From Liquidambar formosana (lineage: Eukaryota > Streptophyta > Magnoliopsida > Saxifragales > Altingiaceae), in contig CM077827.1 in NCBI GenBank assembly GCA_039720395.1, positions 12,687,615-12,751,614 on the forward strand: a stretch of DNA of 64,000 nucleotides. Direction: 5' to 3'. How positions within the stretch are numbered: position 1 is the first letter of the stretch; each line of letters starts with the position of its first letter. Below the pieces are notes generated by a model. It did no database searches. It saw only the letters and a list, made by a program, of their open reading frames with translations, and was not told where the DNA came from. A program made the position numbers and the translations under genes. This document shows, piece after piece, positions 1-11,120 of the stretch.

Positions 1-1289
1 TCTGACCTTATTACAATACATTAATGCGCTATACTAGTTATAACAAAATGGCCAACATAACAAATTGACACAATAAATTATCTTCCATTATGAAAAGTGA
101 ACTGTCAGTACGTTCTATCGCATCCAAGTATAAGTCAACACATAGAGACCTAAATCACAATAATCAAAATCCCATAATTCTTGTCCAAAGAGTGGTCTCG
201 TACATGTCTTCTTGTCCAAACAAAAAGAAAAAAAAAAAAAAGGCATCCCCTTCATGATCACTTATCAACCAATGCTACAACTGTTAATCGTATCCATACT
301 TGAGACCTGCACATATTTTTCCACACAAAAGAAAAGTTAGGACCTAGCCATGAGGCAAAAAACAATATAAACTAACACTAGCAAACTTCACAACAACATT
401 TTTTATCCCCACAAAAAAAAAAAAAAACTTTTATTTGAGAACTTCATGATCACATTAGTCTTTCCTCAAATCTCTCATTCACGGAGCCGAGTGTATGCAC
501 GCTATACGAAGAGCATATTTCCTGTAAAGATTCCTAAGTCAAATTTTTCTATATATTATGAACTGAAGGAGTGTAGGGTCTAGGTTTTTCTGTTTCATAT
601 AGTTATTGGAATATTTTTCTTTTATTCAAATTTATAAAATTTTCAACAAAAATGTTTAGTAATATTTCTTAGATCCATGCATTTATGTTTAATTCAAATG
701 TGAAGATGTTATATATATTTTAGCAATTTAAGATTTTATAGTTTTCATCACATGCGGCAAAGAAATCATCATTGGTGAGCATTCATACAATCTATATTTT
801 ATTTATCTTAATTAATTTTATTGTCATTTAATTTAACTTTTTCAGTATAGTCTTCCCAACTGGTAACTCTCAAGTGTAACAAAACTTAGATAGGAGAAAG
901 TAACTTAACCCACCTCAATGAACTTACTTGGTACCTAAACTCTTTCATGGTGAGCCTAAACAACCAGCTATCACATTTTAAAGGAGGTCTGCCCGACCAA
1001 AATTAAAAAAATTAAAAAAGGAGGTCTAAGCACTTTAGCCAAAGCTTCCTCATTTATCAATAATTAGTATTGGACACTGCTATTTAATAAAACTATAACA
1101 GTGATATTAACATATACAATAATATGTACTCATTAACATTTGTGTGCCTAGCACCAAATAATTAGTATAAGCTTGATGGAGTTGAGTATTTTACTAAAAT
1201 ATTTGTATAAAAAACTATATAGATGTAACAAATCAAAAATTATGGATTAGACTTGAAGGTGATGATTATTAGGATGCAATAACCTATGT
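1..1289. other. AT-rich non-coding DNA
   Basis: I see no gene here. The stretch is AT-rich with short A-tracts near 227-241 and 412-427 and no long reading frame on either strand. No terminal repeats or splice-framed exon could be recognised. It may be intron or 3' flank of the weak minus-strand gene traces to the right. Confidence 0.5.
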
Positions 1290-1295
1290 GCATTA

Positions 1296-1553
1296 TCATG
1301 GATCATGACAAATCCATAATTTACTAAGAATATGAAGCACCCCAACCATATCAAGCAGCTTCAAGTAGAGTTGCTTTACTGGAAAAACCTCCTTTGACAG
1401 GCAGACACATAGAAATGCCTCTAAGTTGCACATATGAGTAGAGTGCCCACTGCCAAAGGAGATTTTCCTAGCAAGTCCACTCCACAAATGAATATGACAT
1501 TTTTTATCATCCACTAAGATGCCGAGGCATTCACAAATGTTTAGATTATTCAC
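1296..1553 (-). other. Unrecognised 85-codon open frame, possible exon
   Basis: A minus-strand open frame of 85 codons with ordinary, non-repetitive composition. It is unusual in this AT-rich neighbourhood, where most open frames are simple-sequence artefacts. It contains several Cys and His residues in its first half and a Leu-rich second half. I do not recognise a family. It lies downstream, on the same strand, of the exon-like segment at 1790-1846, so it could be a terminal exon or 3'UTR of the same decayed or real gene. It may equally be chance. Confidence 0.15.
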
Positions 1554-1789
1554 TAAGAGAAAAAATGACTAAAGATGTTTACATTGTTTTGTTTCCCGAT
1601 TATGTTAGCTTACATTAACAATGGTCAACTAGCAGAAGTTAAATTTGAAATAACCTCAAGCCGAATAGCACTGGATACAAGAATTGTATAGGGCCACTAC
1701 TTTTACCCTGTTGTACAGTAGCACATAAGCACTCAACGCAACCACAAGGTGAAAGCATTTTGTGACCTATGAGTCATTGGCTTACATAC

Positions 1790-1846
1790 CTGAGTAATCA
1801 GTTCAATGGCATCTGGGAATCCTATTCCAGAATTTGGTTCTGCACA
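1790..1846 (-). other. Candidate 57-bp internal exon
   Basis: On the minus strand a 57-nt open segment is bounded by an acceptor-like TTGTAG and a good donor-like CAG/GTATGT. It translates in one frame as 19 residues including EPNSGIGFPDAIELI, a protein-like composition. It is a multiple of three. No family could be assigned. The call rests only on splice-like borders and composition; transcript evidence would decide it. Confidence 0.25.
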
Positions 1847-2114
1847 CTACAAGCAGTAAAGAGATTTTAGGAGTCAGTGACAATTTAAGACCTAAAAGGA
1901 GCTCAATTGAGAGGAACCCTAGAACTTCAAACCCATGAAGTTTGTGGTTCAAAATCTTAAAACTCCAGAATTCAAAATGTAATCATTTAAACATGCATGA
2001 TGGATGGCCCAAACCCATTGTGCTCATTATATATACATAGCCAGGAGAGAGAAAGAGAGTTTAAAATAAAATTTGCAAAAACTTTATGGACAAAATGGCT
2101 AATATATAGAAATA

Positions 2115-2121
<7 letters not shown>

Positions 2122-2156
<35 letters not shown>
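2122..2156. repeat. (TA)n microsatellite
   Basis: Uninterrupted alternating TA of about 35 bp. It produces spurious Tyr/Ile-rich open frames on both strands, which are not annotated. Confidence 0.9.
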
Positions 2157-2160
<4 letters not shown>

Positions 2161-2327
2161 TTCATTAGATAGATCTATCAAATATATGTAATTCAAATGG
2201 TAGTACTCATAACAGATTATAAATTAAATGATGTTAAAACTACCCGAAATCCTTTTATTGCATGTAATTACTAGTCCTGTGAGAGAAGAAAGGACACGCT
2301 AAGAGCCGTTCATACCATGATGGCATC

Positions 2328-3018
2328 AAGGGCAGAGCTAAGAAGGACCAAGGCAGGGGGTCTACCGGCCCTCCTCAACTTTTCTTTTTTTTTTTTTTTG
2401 TATTTTATACATATATTTTTTACTAATCACACATTTGGCCCTTCTCTTTTTTCTTTTTGGCGCTTCTCATTTTTGCTTTTGGGGCTCTTTCTCCATTGGT
2501 TTTTCTTGTTTGGCCTAGAAGGGTTTATTTTATACATGAACTGAGTTTTCTTTTGGTTTCTTGTAAGTACTTCCCCATTGTAATCATTCTTTTTTACTCA
2601 TATATATGTGTGTGTGAGACTTAGGATCAATGGACACAAGTTTTGACACAAGCTTTTACACAATTTTTTGTCCATTGTATCTGTGACTCATTTTACAAAA
2701 CTGACCATTGAATTAGATATCCTTTTCATGTAGGTCATATATATTAATAATCAAATTGATCCGAGATTGATTAAGTATTGCTTCAACTATATATCTTTCA
2801 TATGGTTGTTTATCCTTTAAAATAAATAAATAAATAAATAAAAAAGTATTCATTGTTAGTCTAAAGTTTTTCATATGGTTGTCTCATTGTTGTGAAGTAA
2901 GCGAAAAATTGAAAAAAATTGTAGTCAATTGATTTCTTTACTATTTTGGAATTACGATAAATTTTAAAAAATCAACTAAAATATGGCCAACCTGGATCAA
3001 AATCCTGGCTCCGCCACT
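2328..3018. mobile_element. hAT-like MITE with TSD
   Basis: The left end reads AAGGGCAGAGCTAAGA. The right end, reverse-complemented, reads AGTGGCGGAGCCAGGA. They form an imperfect terminal inverted repeat of about 16 bp. The flanks are ATGGCATC (2320-2327) and ATGGCATG (3019-3026), a 7-of-8 match in the 8-bp size usual for hAT elements. The 691-bp interior is AT-rich, holds a T-tract near 2383-2399 and encodes nothing recognisable, so it is a non-autonomous element. Family assignment comes from TSD length and terminus style; a MULE or other DNA transposon is less likely but possible. Confidence 0.65.
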
Positions 3019-3026
3019 ATGGCATG

Positions 3027-4829
3027 ATCATAGTACAAAAAATTGCTAAAATCTGTTCATATCATGATTGAGTAAAAATATGTTCATACCATAATTCGGC
3101 AACTTAATTTGAGAGAGAGAAAGAGGTAGCTCCGGTAGTCTCAAGAAGCTGCTGCTGGGCCTTATTTGTATAGGTCCAATAAGTCTCCCATTTCCGAGGT
3201 AACTATCACTATAAAGAGTAGCGACCTATTCAGCGCCATAAGAGTTTGTTGCATGAGTTGAGAGCTCATGTTATATCATACAATTTGAAGCTAAAGTGAA
3301 ATAAAAATTATAAATCTCACAATTAAAGAGGAATTAGGTGCCAAATCTTAGCCATATTGTTAGGTATAGTTATTTTTCAAGTTAGTGATAGTCATTGGCT
3401 TATTGCCTTTTTCCCTTTGTATTGAATTAGTTTTAGTTTACTAAAATTGATTTTTGGGTTAGCAATGTATATTCTACTGCTAGTTATTGTTGTGTTGTCA
3501 TCTATATGGTAGATTAGATCCTTTCTGGACTCTCATTATTTCAAGCTTGATTAAAAATAAAAATAAAAAAATAGATCAAAATTTCTTTCTTTTTTATCCC
3601 TCTTTAACAATGAAATTCTCTTCAATATTTTTTACTAAAAGATGTATAATTCAGTTGCTCATTTATTAATCTAAAATAAAATGCAACACTCACTAATGTA
3701 TGGCATCTACATCAATGACTGCCTAGATGCCTAGGCACATTAGTCAAGTGCCCCAATAATAACAGAGCACATGGAGTATTTAAGGCACTGAAGGTGTGTC
3801 TTACCAGTGTCTTGTACCTAGGCACAAAGTCCTCGGTAGCCCTTTAACTGCATTGTTGAATGTAATCAGGTATAGTATAGAAGACAAAGCCAGATTGTAT
3901 AGTACCAAACAAACAATAAAGTCCATATAATCAAAATAAATGAAACTAGAGCAACAGTTGCTAAAATGTCAAAACGGAAACCTTGACAAAAGTTTGAAAA
4001 GCATAAGTGAACTTTATGGAACAATCTATAAATACACCCTATTATATATTTATATAAAACACTATGAAAGATTAATACCCCCCCTAAAAAAAAATAATAA
4101 TAATTACACGCTTTCACCAAATTAAATTTTAACCAAAACGTGGTCTCAATTATGAAACAAGGGTTTCTTTTTTTTTTTTTTTTTTTTTTTTTTTGGAGAT
4201 CAACTATGGAATTTAAAACAGAAACTGATCATAGGAAATTTTTACCAATTGCAATATACAATGTCAATATGGTAATGTTGGTTGCTATATTATAGTGCAG
4301 CTTTTACCTTAATCACGAGATATAAGTATTACTAGAAACTGTTCAGATTTATGATTTACAATTTGAAATTGAACTATCTAACATGGCAGTAGCATAAATA
4401 AAATCAAAGTTATTCCTTCCATAAATTGTCCAAAGGGTAAACATGATTGTAGAAGCTATATGTAAAAAATTGTTTCCAGTAAAGTCGAAACCCTTTTTTA
4501 TGAATTGGCAAAAAGCTTTGTGAAAAACTACTTGTCATAACCCCTTATACGAGTGGAAAAAATTCAGATATAGCTCTTAAAAAGTTAGTATATAGGAAAA
4601 ATTACTCAATAGGAAGTGAAGAGTGAAAACTCCAAAGATTTCAGGTTTGAAGTTCAATCACCTTATCAAGATATATCTTTAAAAAGCACTTCTTTGCAGC
4701 CTCCAGATTGATCAGATCAAAGAACTAATTCCTCAATATCGAAGGTGATAAACCCTAGGACATGTATGATTGGAAATTAGAGAAGAGATGGCAGAGAAGG
4801 TTTAAAACAAATTACACACAAACAATAGT
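3027..4829. other. AT-rich non-coding DNA with T-tract
   Basis: No gene seen. There is a run of 27 T at 4168-4194 and many short A/T tracts. Short open frames here are composition artefacts. If the exon candidates at 4830-4958 and 1790-1846 belong to one minus-strand gene, this stretch would be its intron, with the MITE at 2328-3018 inside it. Confidence 0.4.
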
Positions 4830-4958
4830 TTAGAGTGATGAGAGTAAGAAACCAAAAGATGAGGCGCCTAAAGCCGCCCCAATCATGAGGGTTTTTGCTG
4901 AGAGAACAGGGACATGGTGACGAGCCAGGGAGAGCAACAATAATTTCCCACTTGGCAT
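4830..4958 (-). CDS. Candidate first exon or small ORF, organelle-targeting-like
   Basis: A 42-codon minus-strand frame starts with ATG at 4958 and ends with TAA at 4830-4832. The protein begins MPSGKLLLLSLARHHV and continues with a hydrophobic Gly/Ala-rich stretch. This Leu/Arg/His-rich, acid-poor start followed by a possible membrane span is typical of mitochondrial inner-membrane or signal-bearing proteins. The DNA is locally GC-richer than its surroundings and is preceded by a CT-rich leader on the minus strand, as in many plant 5'UTRs. It may be exon 1 of a gene running left; no clear donor site was settled. Function unknown. Confidence 0.3.
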   Translation of the reverse strand: MPSGKLLLLSLARHHVPVLSAKTLMIGAALGASSFGFLLSSL

Positions 4959-4959
4959 T

Positions 4960-5794
4960 TCGGAGAGAGAGAAATGGGGGTAAAAAGAGAGGAGGTTACT
5001 TTGATTGTATTAATTTATGTGGGTCTTTTCCTGCATTCTTTTTTTAATTTTTGGGGCTGATGTAGCATCTGCCTAACGCTATTAAAATGACACTGCAGAA
5101 TAGCATTTTGGAACGCAATCGGGAGCATGGAAGTAACACTATAATTAAAAGGATTGAAAATCATTAAAGCTTCTAGCCTTATTAGGAGTTTATTTTTGGA
5201 AAGTCATTAAAAGTTCATGTTTTATAGCTTTTGAGTCAAAATGCCATAAAAAATATGCTATAAAAACTACTTTTGTTGTAATGAAGAGGACAGTGCTTTG
5301 TGCAATTGGTTTGTATGAATTGCAAATAATTATACTTGAATCAGTGAACATAAAAGCTAAATGACTTACTGATAGATAGAATTGCTTATAAACTCAAAGA
5401 ATCGCAAAAATTGATACCATAAGTAACTTGTAGAAACACTTGCTGATAAAATCATAAATTCAAAAGAACAGCAAAAAGTGATACTGTAAGTAACTTTTAG
5501 AAGGATCAGTGATGCAAAATCAGCACTAAACAAAAAGTATGTTTAATTGCAAAAACTCATGTTGATAAAAAGTCATTACTTCATTATAAAAAAAATAAAA
5601 AATAAATTAAAAAACAAGGGACACATTTACGAAGTACTTACTGCTAGCTAACTCTATTATGCCACAAGCTGATTATGTTTCATTTGATACTTGATGCATA
5701 ATGATGGAAAGACCTCGTTCAACTGCTGGGTCTACAAAGCCACGGTCCACTTGCATGACTAACCCATGGTTAAACTGCTTTGTGGGTCTAGGCA
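4960..5794. other. Intergenic DNA and 3' flank of the PPR gene
   Basis: No gene seen. A pair of imperfect repeats sharing AAAA(A/G)TGATAC and GTAACTT lies near 5400-5500. The part from about 5670 to 5794 would be the 3'UTR of the minus-strand PPR gene. Confidence 0.4.
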
Positions 5795-7445
5795 TTAAAC
5801 AGCCACTGGAATATCTGTGTTTACATTTACTGGAATAGTTCTTTTCAAGGATGACAAACCCACGTTCAGGTTCTCCCATGTGATTTGCTTAATCCGGAAG
5901 GCTTCTTTAGGCATCCCAGCCTTCAAAAGGCGAGATATCAAAGAATTTACAGTAATTTCATCTGGGGCACAGCCTGTTGCCAACATCTTATTGAAAATGC
6001 TAATTGCTTCAACCATTCTCCCTTTCATACAATGTCCAATAATGAGAATGGTATATGTCATTTTATCATGGTTGCATCTGTCCTCCTCCATCTCTGCCAC
6101 AATCACATTTGCTGTGTCTACATTGCCAGCCTTGCAGAATCCATCAATCACAGGATTGTACATAAATGGTTGGGGAACAATATTCCACCCCCTCAAATGC
6201 CTCAAGAAATCACAAGCTTCATGTAGTCTATTCTCCTTGCAAAGTGCACTAATAAGAATAGCAAAAGTATACTTATTTGGAGACAAGTTTCTAGCAAACA
6301 TTTCACGCCAAAGCTTCAAACCCTCATCCACCTGCCCAGCTCGACAATAACCATCAATTAAGGAAGTGAAGGTAACAACATCAGGAAGACAACCAAGAAA
6401 AAGCATCTTCTCATACATGGCCACAGCCAAAGCCATGTTCCCCGCTTTACCAAAGCCATCAACAAGAACATTAAAAGTAATTGTATTAGGTTTAGTTCCA
6501 GAACTAATCATTTCATCAAAAACAATAGAAGCCTCCTCCATCTTACTCAACTTGGAATAACCTGATATGACTGACGTGTAAGTTACAACATTTGGTGAAA
6601 AATCATCTCTAGATTGAATTTCTTTCAATAAGTCACTGCCCTCTATCCACCTCACCAACCTTACACAATCCATTTATAATAGTGTTATAGGTAATAACAT
6701 CAGGAGAACAACCAAAACTCCCCATATCATTAAAAAACTCAAAAGCCTTTTCGACTTCTTCTATTCTGCACAGACCTCGGATCACAATATTAAAACTGCA
6801 AGTATCAGGACAAGAGTGCACACCCAAATGCTCTCTAAAGAAGAAAATGGCCTTATCCACACAATTTTGTTGAACCAACATATTCAACAAGTTATTATAT
6901 ACGAATGAACTTATCTTGACCTCATCAGCGTGAACTTGAGCAAGCAATCCCTCGGCAATATCAAACTTACCGGCCTGTGCATACGAAGATACCAAAAAAC
7001 CTATAATGGAACTATCGGGCGAATGCCCATCATTTCTCATGCAATCAAACACCATTTTTGCCGAATCGTGGAGACCCATTTGACAGAGGGACCTCAAAAG
7101 CAAATTATAAGTTCTAAAAGAATGAATGAGATTCAAATTCACCCTACTGAATTCAAAAAACTTCAATGCTAATTTCAGACTATTTATGCGTCTGATAATG
7201 TCAAAAGCGATCGAAGGCGTCAAGTTCTTACTGAAATAATCCGAGCAGGTGTCTAGCGAGGATTTACGGACACAGAGAGTACATACGACTTTAACGAACC
7301 AAGCATCAGGCTTTTCGATTACCTCAAGGCGGTCGCGGATGGGCTGAGGGTGAGCTCCTCCATAAGGGCGGGCGTGAAAACAAGCAGTGGCGATATTGGA
7401 GGCTCGAACCCTGAAATGACGGGTAGTGAGGAAGAAGGGGGTCAT
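5795..7445 (-). pseudogene. P-class PPR protein, At2g06000-like, single frameshift
   Basis: Encodes a plant pentatricopeptide-repeat protein, a family that binds organellar RNA sequence-specifically in mitochondria or plastids. I chose the ATG at 7445 because it is the first ATG in the frame and is followed by an Arg-rich, acid-poor leader suitable for organelle import. About 12 tandem P-type motifs of roughly 35 residues follow, each with the usual helix pattern, for example TYNLLLRSLCQMG, TYNTIINGLCKVG and TFTSLIDGYCRAGQ. There is no E, DYW or SMR domain. The overall layout resembles the Arabidopsis At2g06000 group (from memory, unverified). One extra G at 6639-6641 (GGG where GG keeps the frame) shifts the frame after repeat 5, so two overlapping frames (7445-6633 and 6673-5795) replace one of about 550 codons. 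The rest is intact, so this is either a very young pseudogene or a sequencing error. Its 5' half is copied twice to the right. Confidence 0.85.
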
Positions 7446-8001
7446 CTGCAACCCCAAGTCATCATTAGTTCATTACAGTCCATTATACATATACGAATAT
7501 ATGCACATATTTTGAATCTTCTTGGGCGGTGACCTGATTTTTTGCTGGGGTTTTGGTTCCGCTCTCTACTCTTCATGAATATGAATCAAAAGCTAATGGA
7601 GGCAACATAGCAAACAAAACCCTGATGAACTTCGAGGCCATTCGAGTATCTCCCTTGATGGGTACAGTCCAGTTTGAGCGAGAAAGACGAGATTGGTTGA
7701 AGCTCCACATTGCTGGCATCAGGAAGCTTCTAACGAGATCGAGAATCGCAATAATCAGAAGCAGATGGTGAAGCTGGAAATTCAGTCTTTGGAGATGCTT
7801 GATGGTTCAGAAACAAGGCTGTATTAGGGTTTTCTGCTTCTCCATTTCTGTGCTTTGGGGCATAGGTTGTTTTGTGAACTCAACCACTTACTGTAGACTG
7901 TTTTATCACCGGTCTGGCGGTCTGTTAGGATAGATCTTCTTACTTTGAAGCGGTTCAGAACTTCAGATTAGTCAATTGGGTTAGGCCTCTTATTTAGGCG
8001 G
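7446..8001. promoter_or_regulatory. PPR gene upstream region
   Basis: Upstream side of the minus-strand PPR gene, duplicated in units B and C. The plus strand carries a short open frame (7623-7771, starting MNFEAIRVSPL) with protein-like composition that might be a relic of a divergently oriented exon. It decays in the copies. No clear TATA box was settled. Confidence 0.3.
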
Positions 8002-8124
8002 GTTAAGCTTACCACTGATGGGTTCTCAAAGGGCAACGCAGGCCGATTAGGTGGTGCTGGTCTTCTCATCAGGGATGAAGACGGAGGTTGGTTGGTTGGG
8101 GCCTTTCAACCAATGGTCCAATAA
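8002..8124 (+). pseudogene. RNase H-like (RVT_3-type) fragment, copy A
   Basis: A 41-codon segment with the start pattern of plant RVT_3/RNase H domains: KLTTDGFSKGN, then GGAGLLIRDEDGGW. The Asp of TDG is the first catalytic acidic residue of this fold. The remaining acidic residues of the domain are absent, and a TAA follows at 8122-8124. It is a relic of either a non-LTR retrotransposon tail or a host RVT_3 protein. It is repeated in unit B at 10830-10952. Confidence 0.6.
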
Positions 8125-9440
8125 GTAGCTGGAGTTTAGGCTTTTTTCTTGTGGAATGAATCTATCGAACTTATATCATTGAATAGGATTCACAGGTCAA
8201 TGTTCTTTTGGTCTAATGGCATGTTCTATTCTAATAAGAGTGAGATTTGCGAAAATCTTGGTTTCAACTCCATGTGAGATGCATGTGTATGTTCTTCTAT
8301 CGTTTGGGAAAAAAAACAAAAAATGATTCAAAGAGAGTTCTTTGTTTAATTGAAGACGGTGATCTTGTAAGGTTATAAACGAGCCTAGTAATAGGCTACT
8401 AGGGGTTGATTTGTTAAATTAAAGAGCTCAAAGTAAGGTTGGAGTTTTGCTCGTTTAGCTTACGAGAAAGCTCGAACGAGTTTTTTAATTTTTGAGCAAA
8501 TAATAGCTGAATTTGAGTAGTTCATTTACTTAAAATAGTAATGAGCTTTATTGAATTGAGTAATGCCATATATAAGCTTGCCTTAATAAATTAATAAGCT
8601 CAAAAATGAGGTTTGAGCTTGACTAATTTATTATACAAGCGTGCTCAAATGAGTTTTTTTCATCAATCAAGTCTGGGTAGATCAGGCTCCATTTGGTGTG
8701 GGAAAAGTATATCAAGGTATTGAAAATTTTCAATTACTAGCTATATATAGTGCTTGCAACTAAACATATGTAATCCGTTCATTATGAACCTTGAGGATAT
8801 ATCACCAAATTTCCACTTGGTGTTCAATATGAAGCTTGAGAAATGGGGGAATTTTTTAACAATTACAACCTCATCATTGTCACATCATTCACTAAATATG
8901 CGGGTGAATGAAACCATTAAATTTAGCATCTTTGAACTTATACATTGGAATGTTTGATAGAACTGATAATATAACACGATCAAGCCATCGGATTCTTGAA
9001 AGCAAAATGATATGTATCCCTAGTTCCCAACTCTTGACGTCCCAATTACCCATTTATGTGAATATAGAGTTTAGGGTAATTGAGGCATCCCTAAGTGGGG
9101 AGCTGCATGCATAATATCATATCCCATTGAAAGATTTGTTAATTAGGGAGGGTTTCAAATGATGATGATGATGAAAAAAAAAAAAAAAAAAAAACCTGAC
9201 CTATGCAATGGAAGTATTACACTCGAGATATGACAAGCCAATAAAAATGAAATAACATTTCAGCTTTGACAAGTCCACTAAAATCATATATATTAGATCT
9301 GAAATATCTATTTTGCCACCTTAGCTTTAACTGAATCATCCACTATACACAAATTATTCCAGTTTTAAAGCATAATGGTTCGACGTCATCGTTGACTTTT
9401 CACATAGAAACCTTACACTGATGCTTTTTTTGGGTGCAAG
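8125..9440. other. Non-coding part of unit A
   Basis: No gene. It includes a GAGCTC-rich degenerate stretch (about 8400-8660) and an A-tract near 9175-9195. The undisturbed site corresponding to the copia insertion in unit B lies here at about 8286-8295 (GTATG followed by TTCTTC). The whole stretch recurs at 21346-22445. Confidence 0.6.
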
Positions 9441-9511
9441 ATGCGATCCATTAGTGGCCAGGTTCAATAAACCTAGAAGGGCCTCTTTTTTCTTGTTGAA
9501 CCACTTTTCCT

Positions 9512-10292
9512 AATCCATTTATAATAGTGTTAAAGGTAATAACATCAAGAGAGCAACCAAAACTCCCCATATCATTAAAAAACTCAAAAGCCTCTTTGAC
9601 TTCTTCTATTATGTACAAATCTCTAATCACAATATTAAAACTGCAAGTATCAGGACGAGAGTGCACACCCAAATGCTTTCTAAAGAAGAAAACGGCCTTA
9701 TCCACTCGATTTTGTTGAACCAATATATTCAACAAGTTATTATATACGAATGAACTTATCTTGACCTCATCAGCCTAAACTTAAGCAAGCAATCCCTCAG
9801 TAATATCACACTTATCGGCCTGTGCATACAAAGATACCAAAAAACCTATAATGGAACTATCGGGCGAATGCCCATCATTTCTTATGCAATAAAACTCCAT
9901 TTTTTTGCAGAATTGTGGAGACCCATTTGACAGAGGGACCTCAAAAGCAAATTATAAGTTCTAAAAGAATGAATGAGATTCAAATTCACCCTACTAAATT
10001 CAAAAAACTTCGATGCTAATTTCAAACTATTTATGCGTCTGATAATGTCAAAAGCGATCGAAGGCATCAAGTTCTTACTAAAATAATCCGACCAGGTGTC
10101 TAACGAGGATTTACAGACACAGAGAGTACATACGACTTTAAAGAACCAAGCATCGGGCTTTTTTATTACCTTAAGGCAATCGTGGATGGGCTGAGGGTGA
10201 GCTCCTCCATAAAGGCTGGCATAAAAACGAGCAATGGCGATATTAGCGGCTTAAATCCTAAAAGGACGGGTAGTGAGGAAGAAGGGGGTCAT
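9512..10292 (-). pseudogene. PPR 5'-half pseudogene, copy B
   Basis: A copy of the first five PPR motifs of the parental gene, truncated at the duplication border. Beyond the last shared codons the frame runs into unrelated sequence (9446-9511). It is disrupted by stop codons in the second PPR motif (TAA and TAG near 9775-9786), by changes around 9895-9905 and by loss of the parental reading frame upstream. It cannot make a functional protein. The second of its two stops is shared with copy C. Confidence 0.8.
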
Positions 10293-10829
10293 CTGTAACC
10301 CCAAGCCATCATTACAGTCCATTATATATATACGAATATATGTACGTATTTTGAATCTTCTTGGGCGGTGACCTGATTTTTTGCTGGGGTTTTGGTTCTA
10401 CTCACTACTCTTTATGAATATGAATCAAAAGCTAATGAAGGCAACATAGCAAACAAAACCCTGATGAACTTCGAGACCATTCGAGTATCTCCCTTGATGG
10501 GTACAGTCTAGTTTGAGTAAAAAGACGAAATTGGTTGAAGCTTCACATTGCTTGCATCAGAAGCTTCCAACGAGATAGAGAATCGCAGTAATCAGAAGTA
10601 GATGGTGAAGCTGGAAATTCAGTCTTTGGAGATGCTTAAGGTTCAGAAACAGGGCTGTAATAGGGTTTTCTACTTCTCTATTTTTGTGCTTTGGAGCTTG
10701 GGTTGTTTTGTGAACTTAACTACTTACTGTTAATTGTTCTGTCACCGGCCTGTTAGGATAGATCTTCTTACTTTGAAGCGGTTTAGAACTTCAAATTAGT
10801 CAATTGGGCTAGGCCTCTTATTTGGGTGG

Positions 10830-10952
10830 GTTAAGCTTACCACCGATGGGTTCTCAAAGGGCAACGCAGGCCCATTAGGTGGTGGTGGTCTTCACATCAG
10901 GAATGAAGACGGAGGTTGGTTGGTTGGGGCCTTTCAACCAATAGTCCAATAG
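10830..10952 (+). pseudogene. RNase H-like fragment, copy B
   Basis: Same 41-codon segment as at 8002-8124, with substitutions (the GGAGLLIRD motif reads GGGGLHIRN here) and a TAG terminator. It is part of duplicated unit B and supports the order of events. Confidence 0.55.
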
Positions 10953-11120
10953 GTGTCTGAAGTTTGGGCTTTTTCTTATGGAATGAATTTATCAAACTTA
11001 TATCATTGAATAGGATTCAGAGGATAATATTCTTTGGGTCTAATGGAATGTTCCATTCTAATAAGAGTGTGAGGTTTGCGAAGATCTTGATTTCAACTGT
11101 ATGTGGGGTGCGTGTGTATG

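Larger units (their letters stand above)
6667..9511. repeat. Tandem segmental duplication, unit A (parental copy)
   Basis: First of three direct repeats of about 2.8 kb. The unit starts inside the fifth PPR motif, covers the 5' half of the PPR gene, its promoter side, an RNase H-like fragment and AT-rich DNA, and ends at 9511. Units B and C begin with the same AATCCATTTATAATAG. Offsets agree: 2,845 bp from A to B, and 2,817 bp from B to C once the 10,230-bp insertion and its TSD are subtracted. Only unit A continues into the 3' half of the PPR gene, which makes it the original. Confidence 0.85.

Noticed and set aside
2317..2544. Phe-rich 75-codon ORF as a membrane protein
   Set aside because: It comes from a T-tract inside the MITE.
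8400..8660. GAGCTC-rich stretch as a further palindrome-array regulator
   Set aside because: Degenerate, not next to a TATA box or LTR, and of a kind common as dispersed repeat in plants; no support for function.
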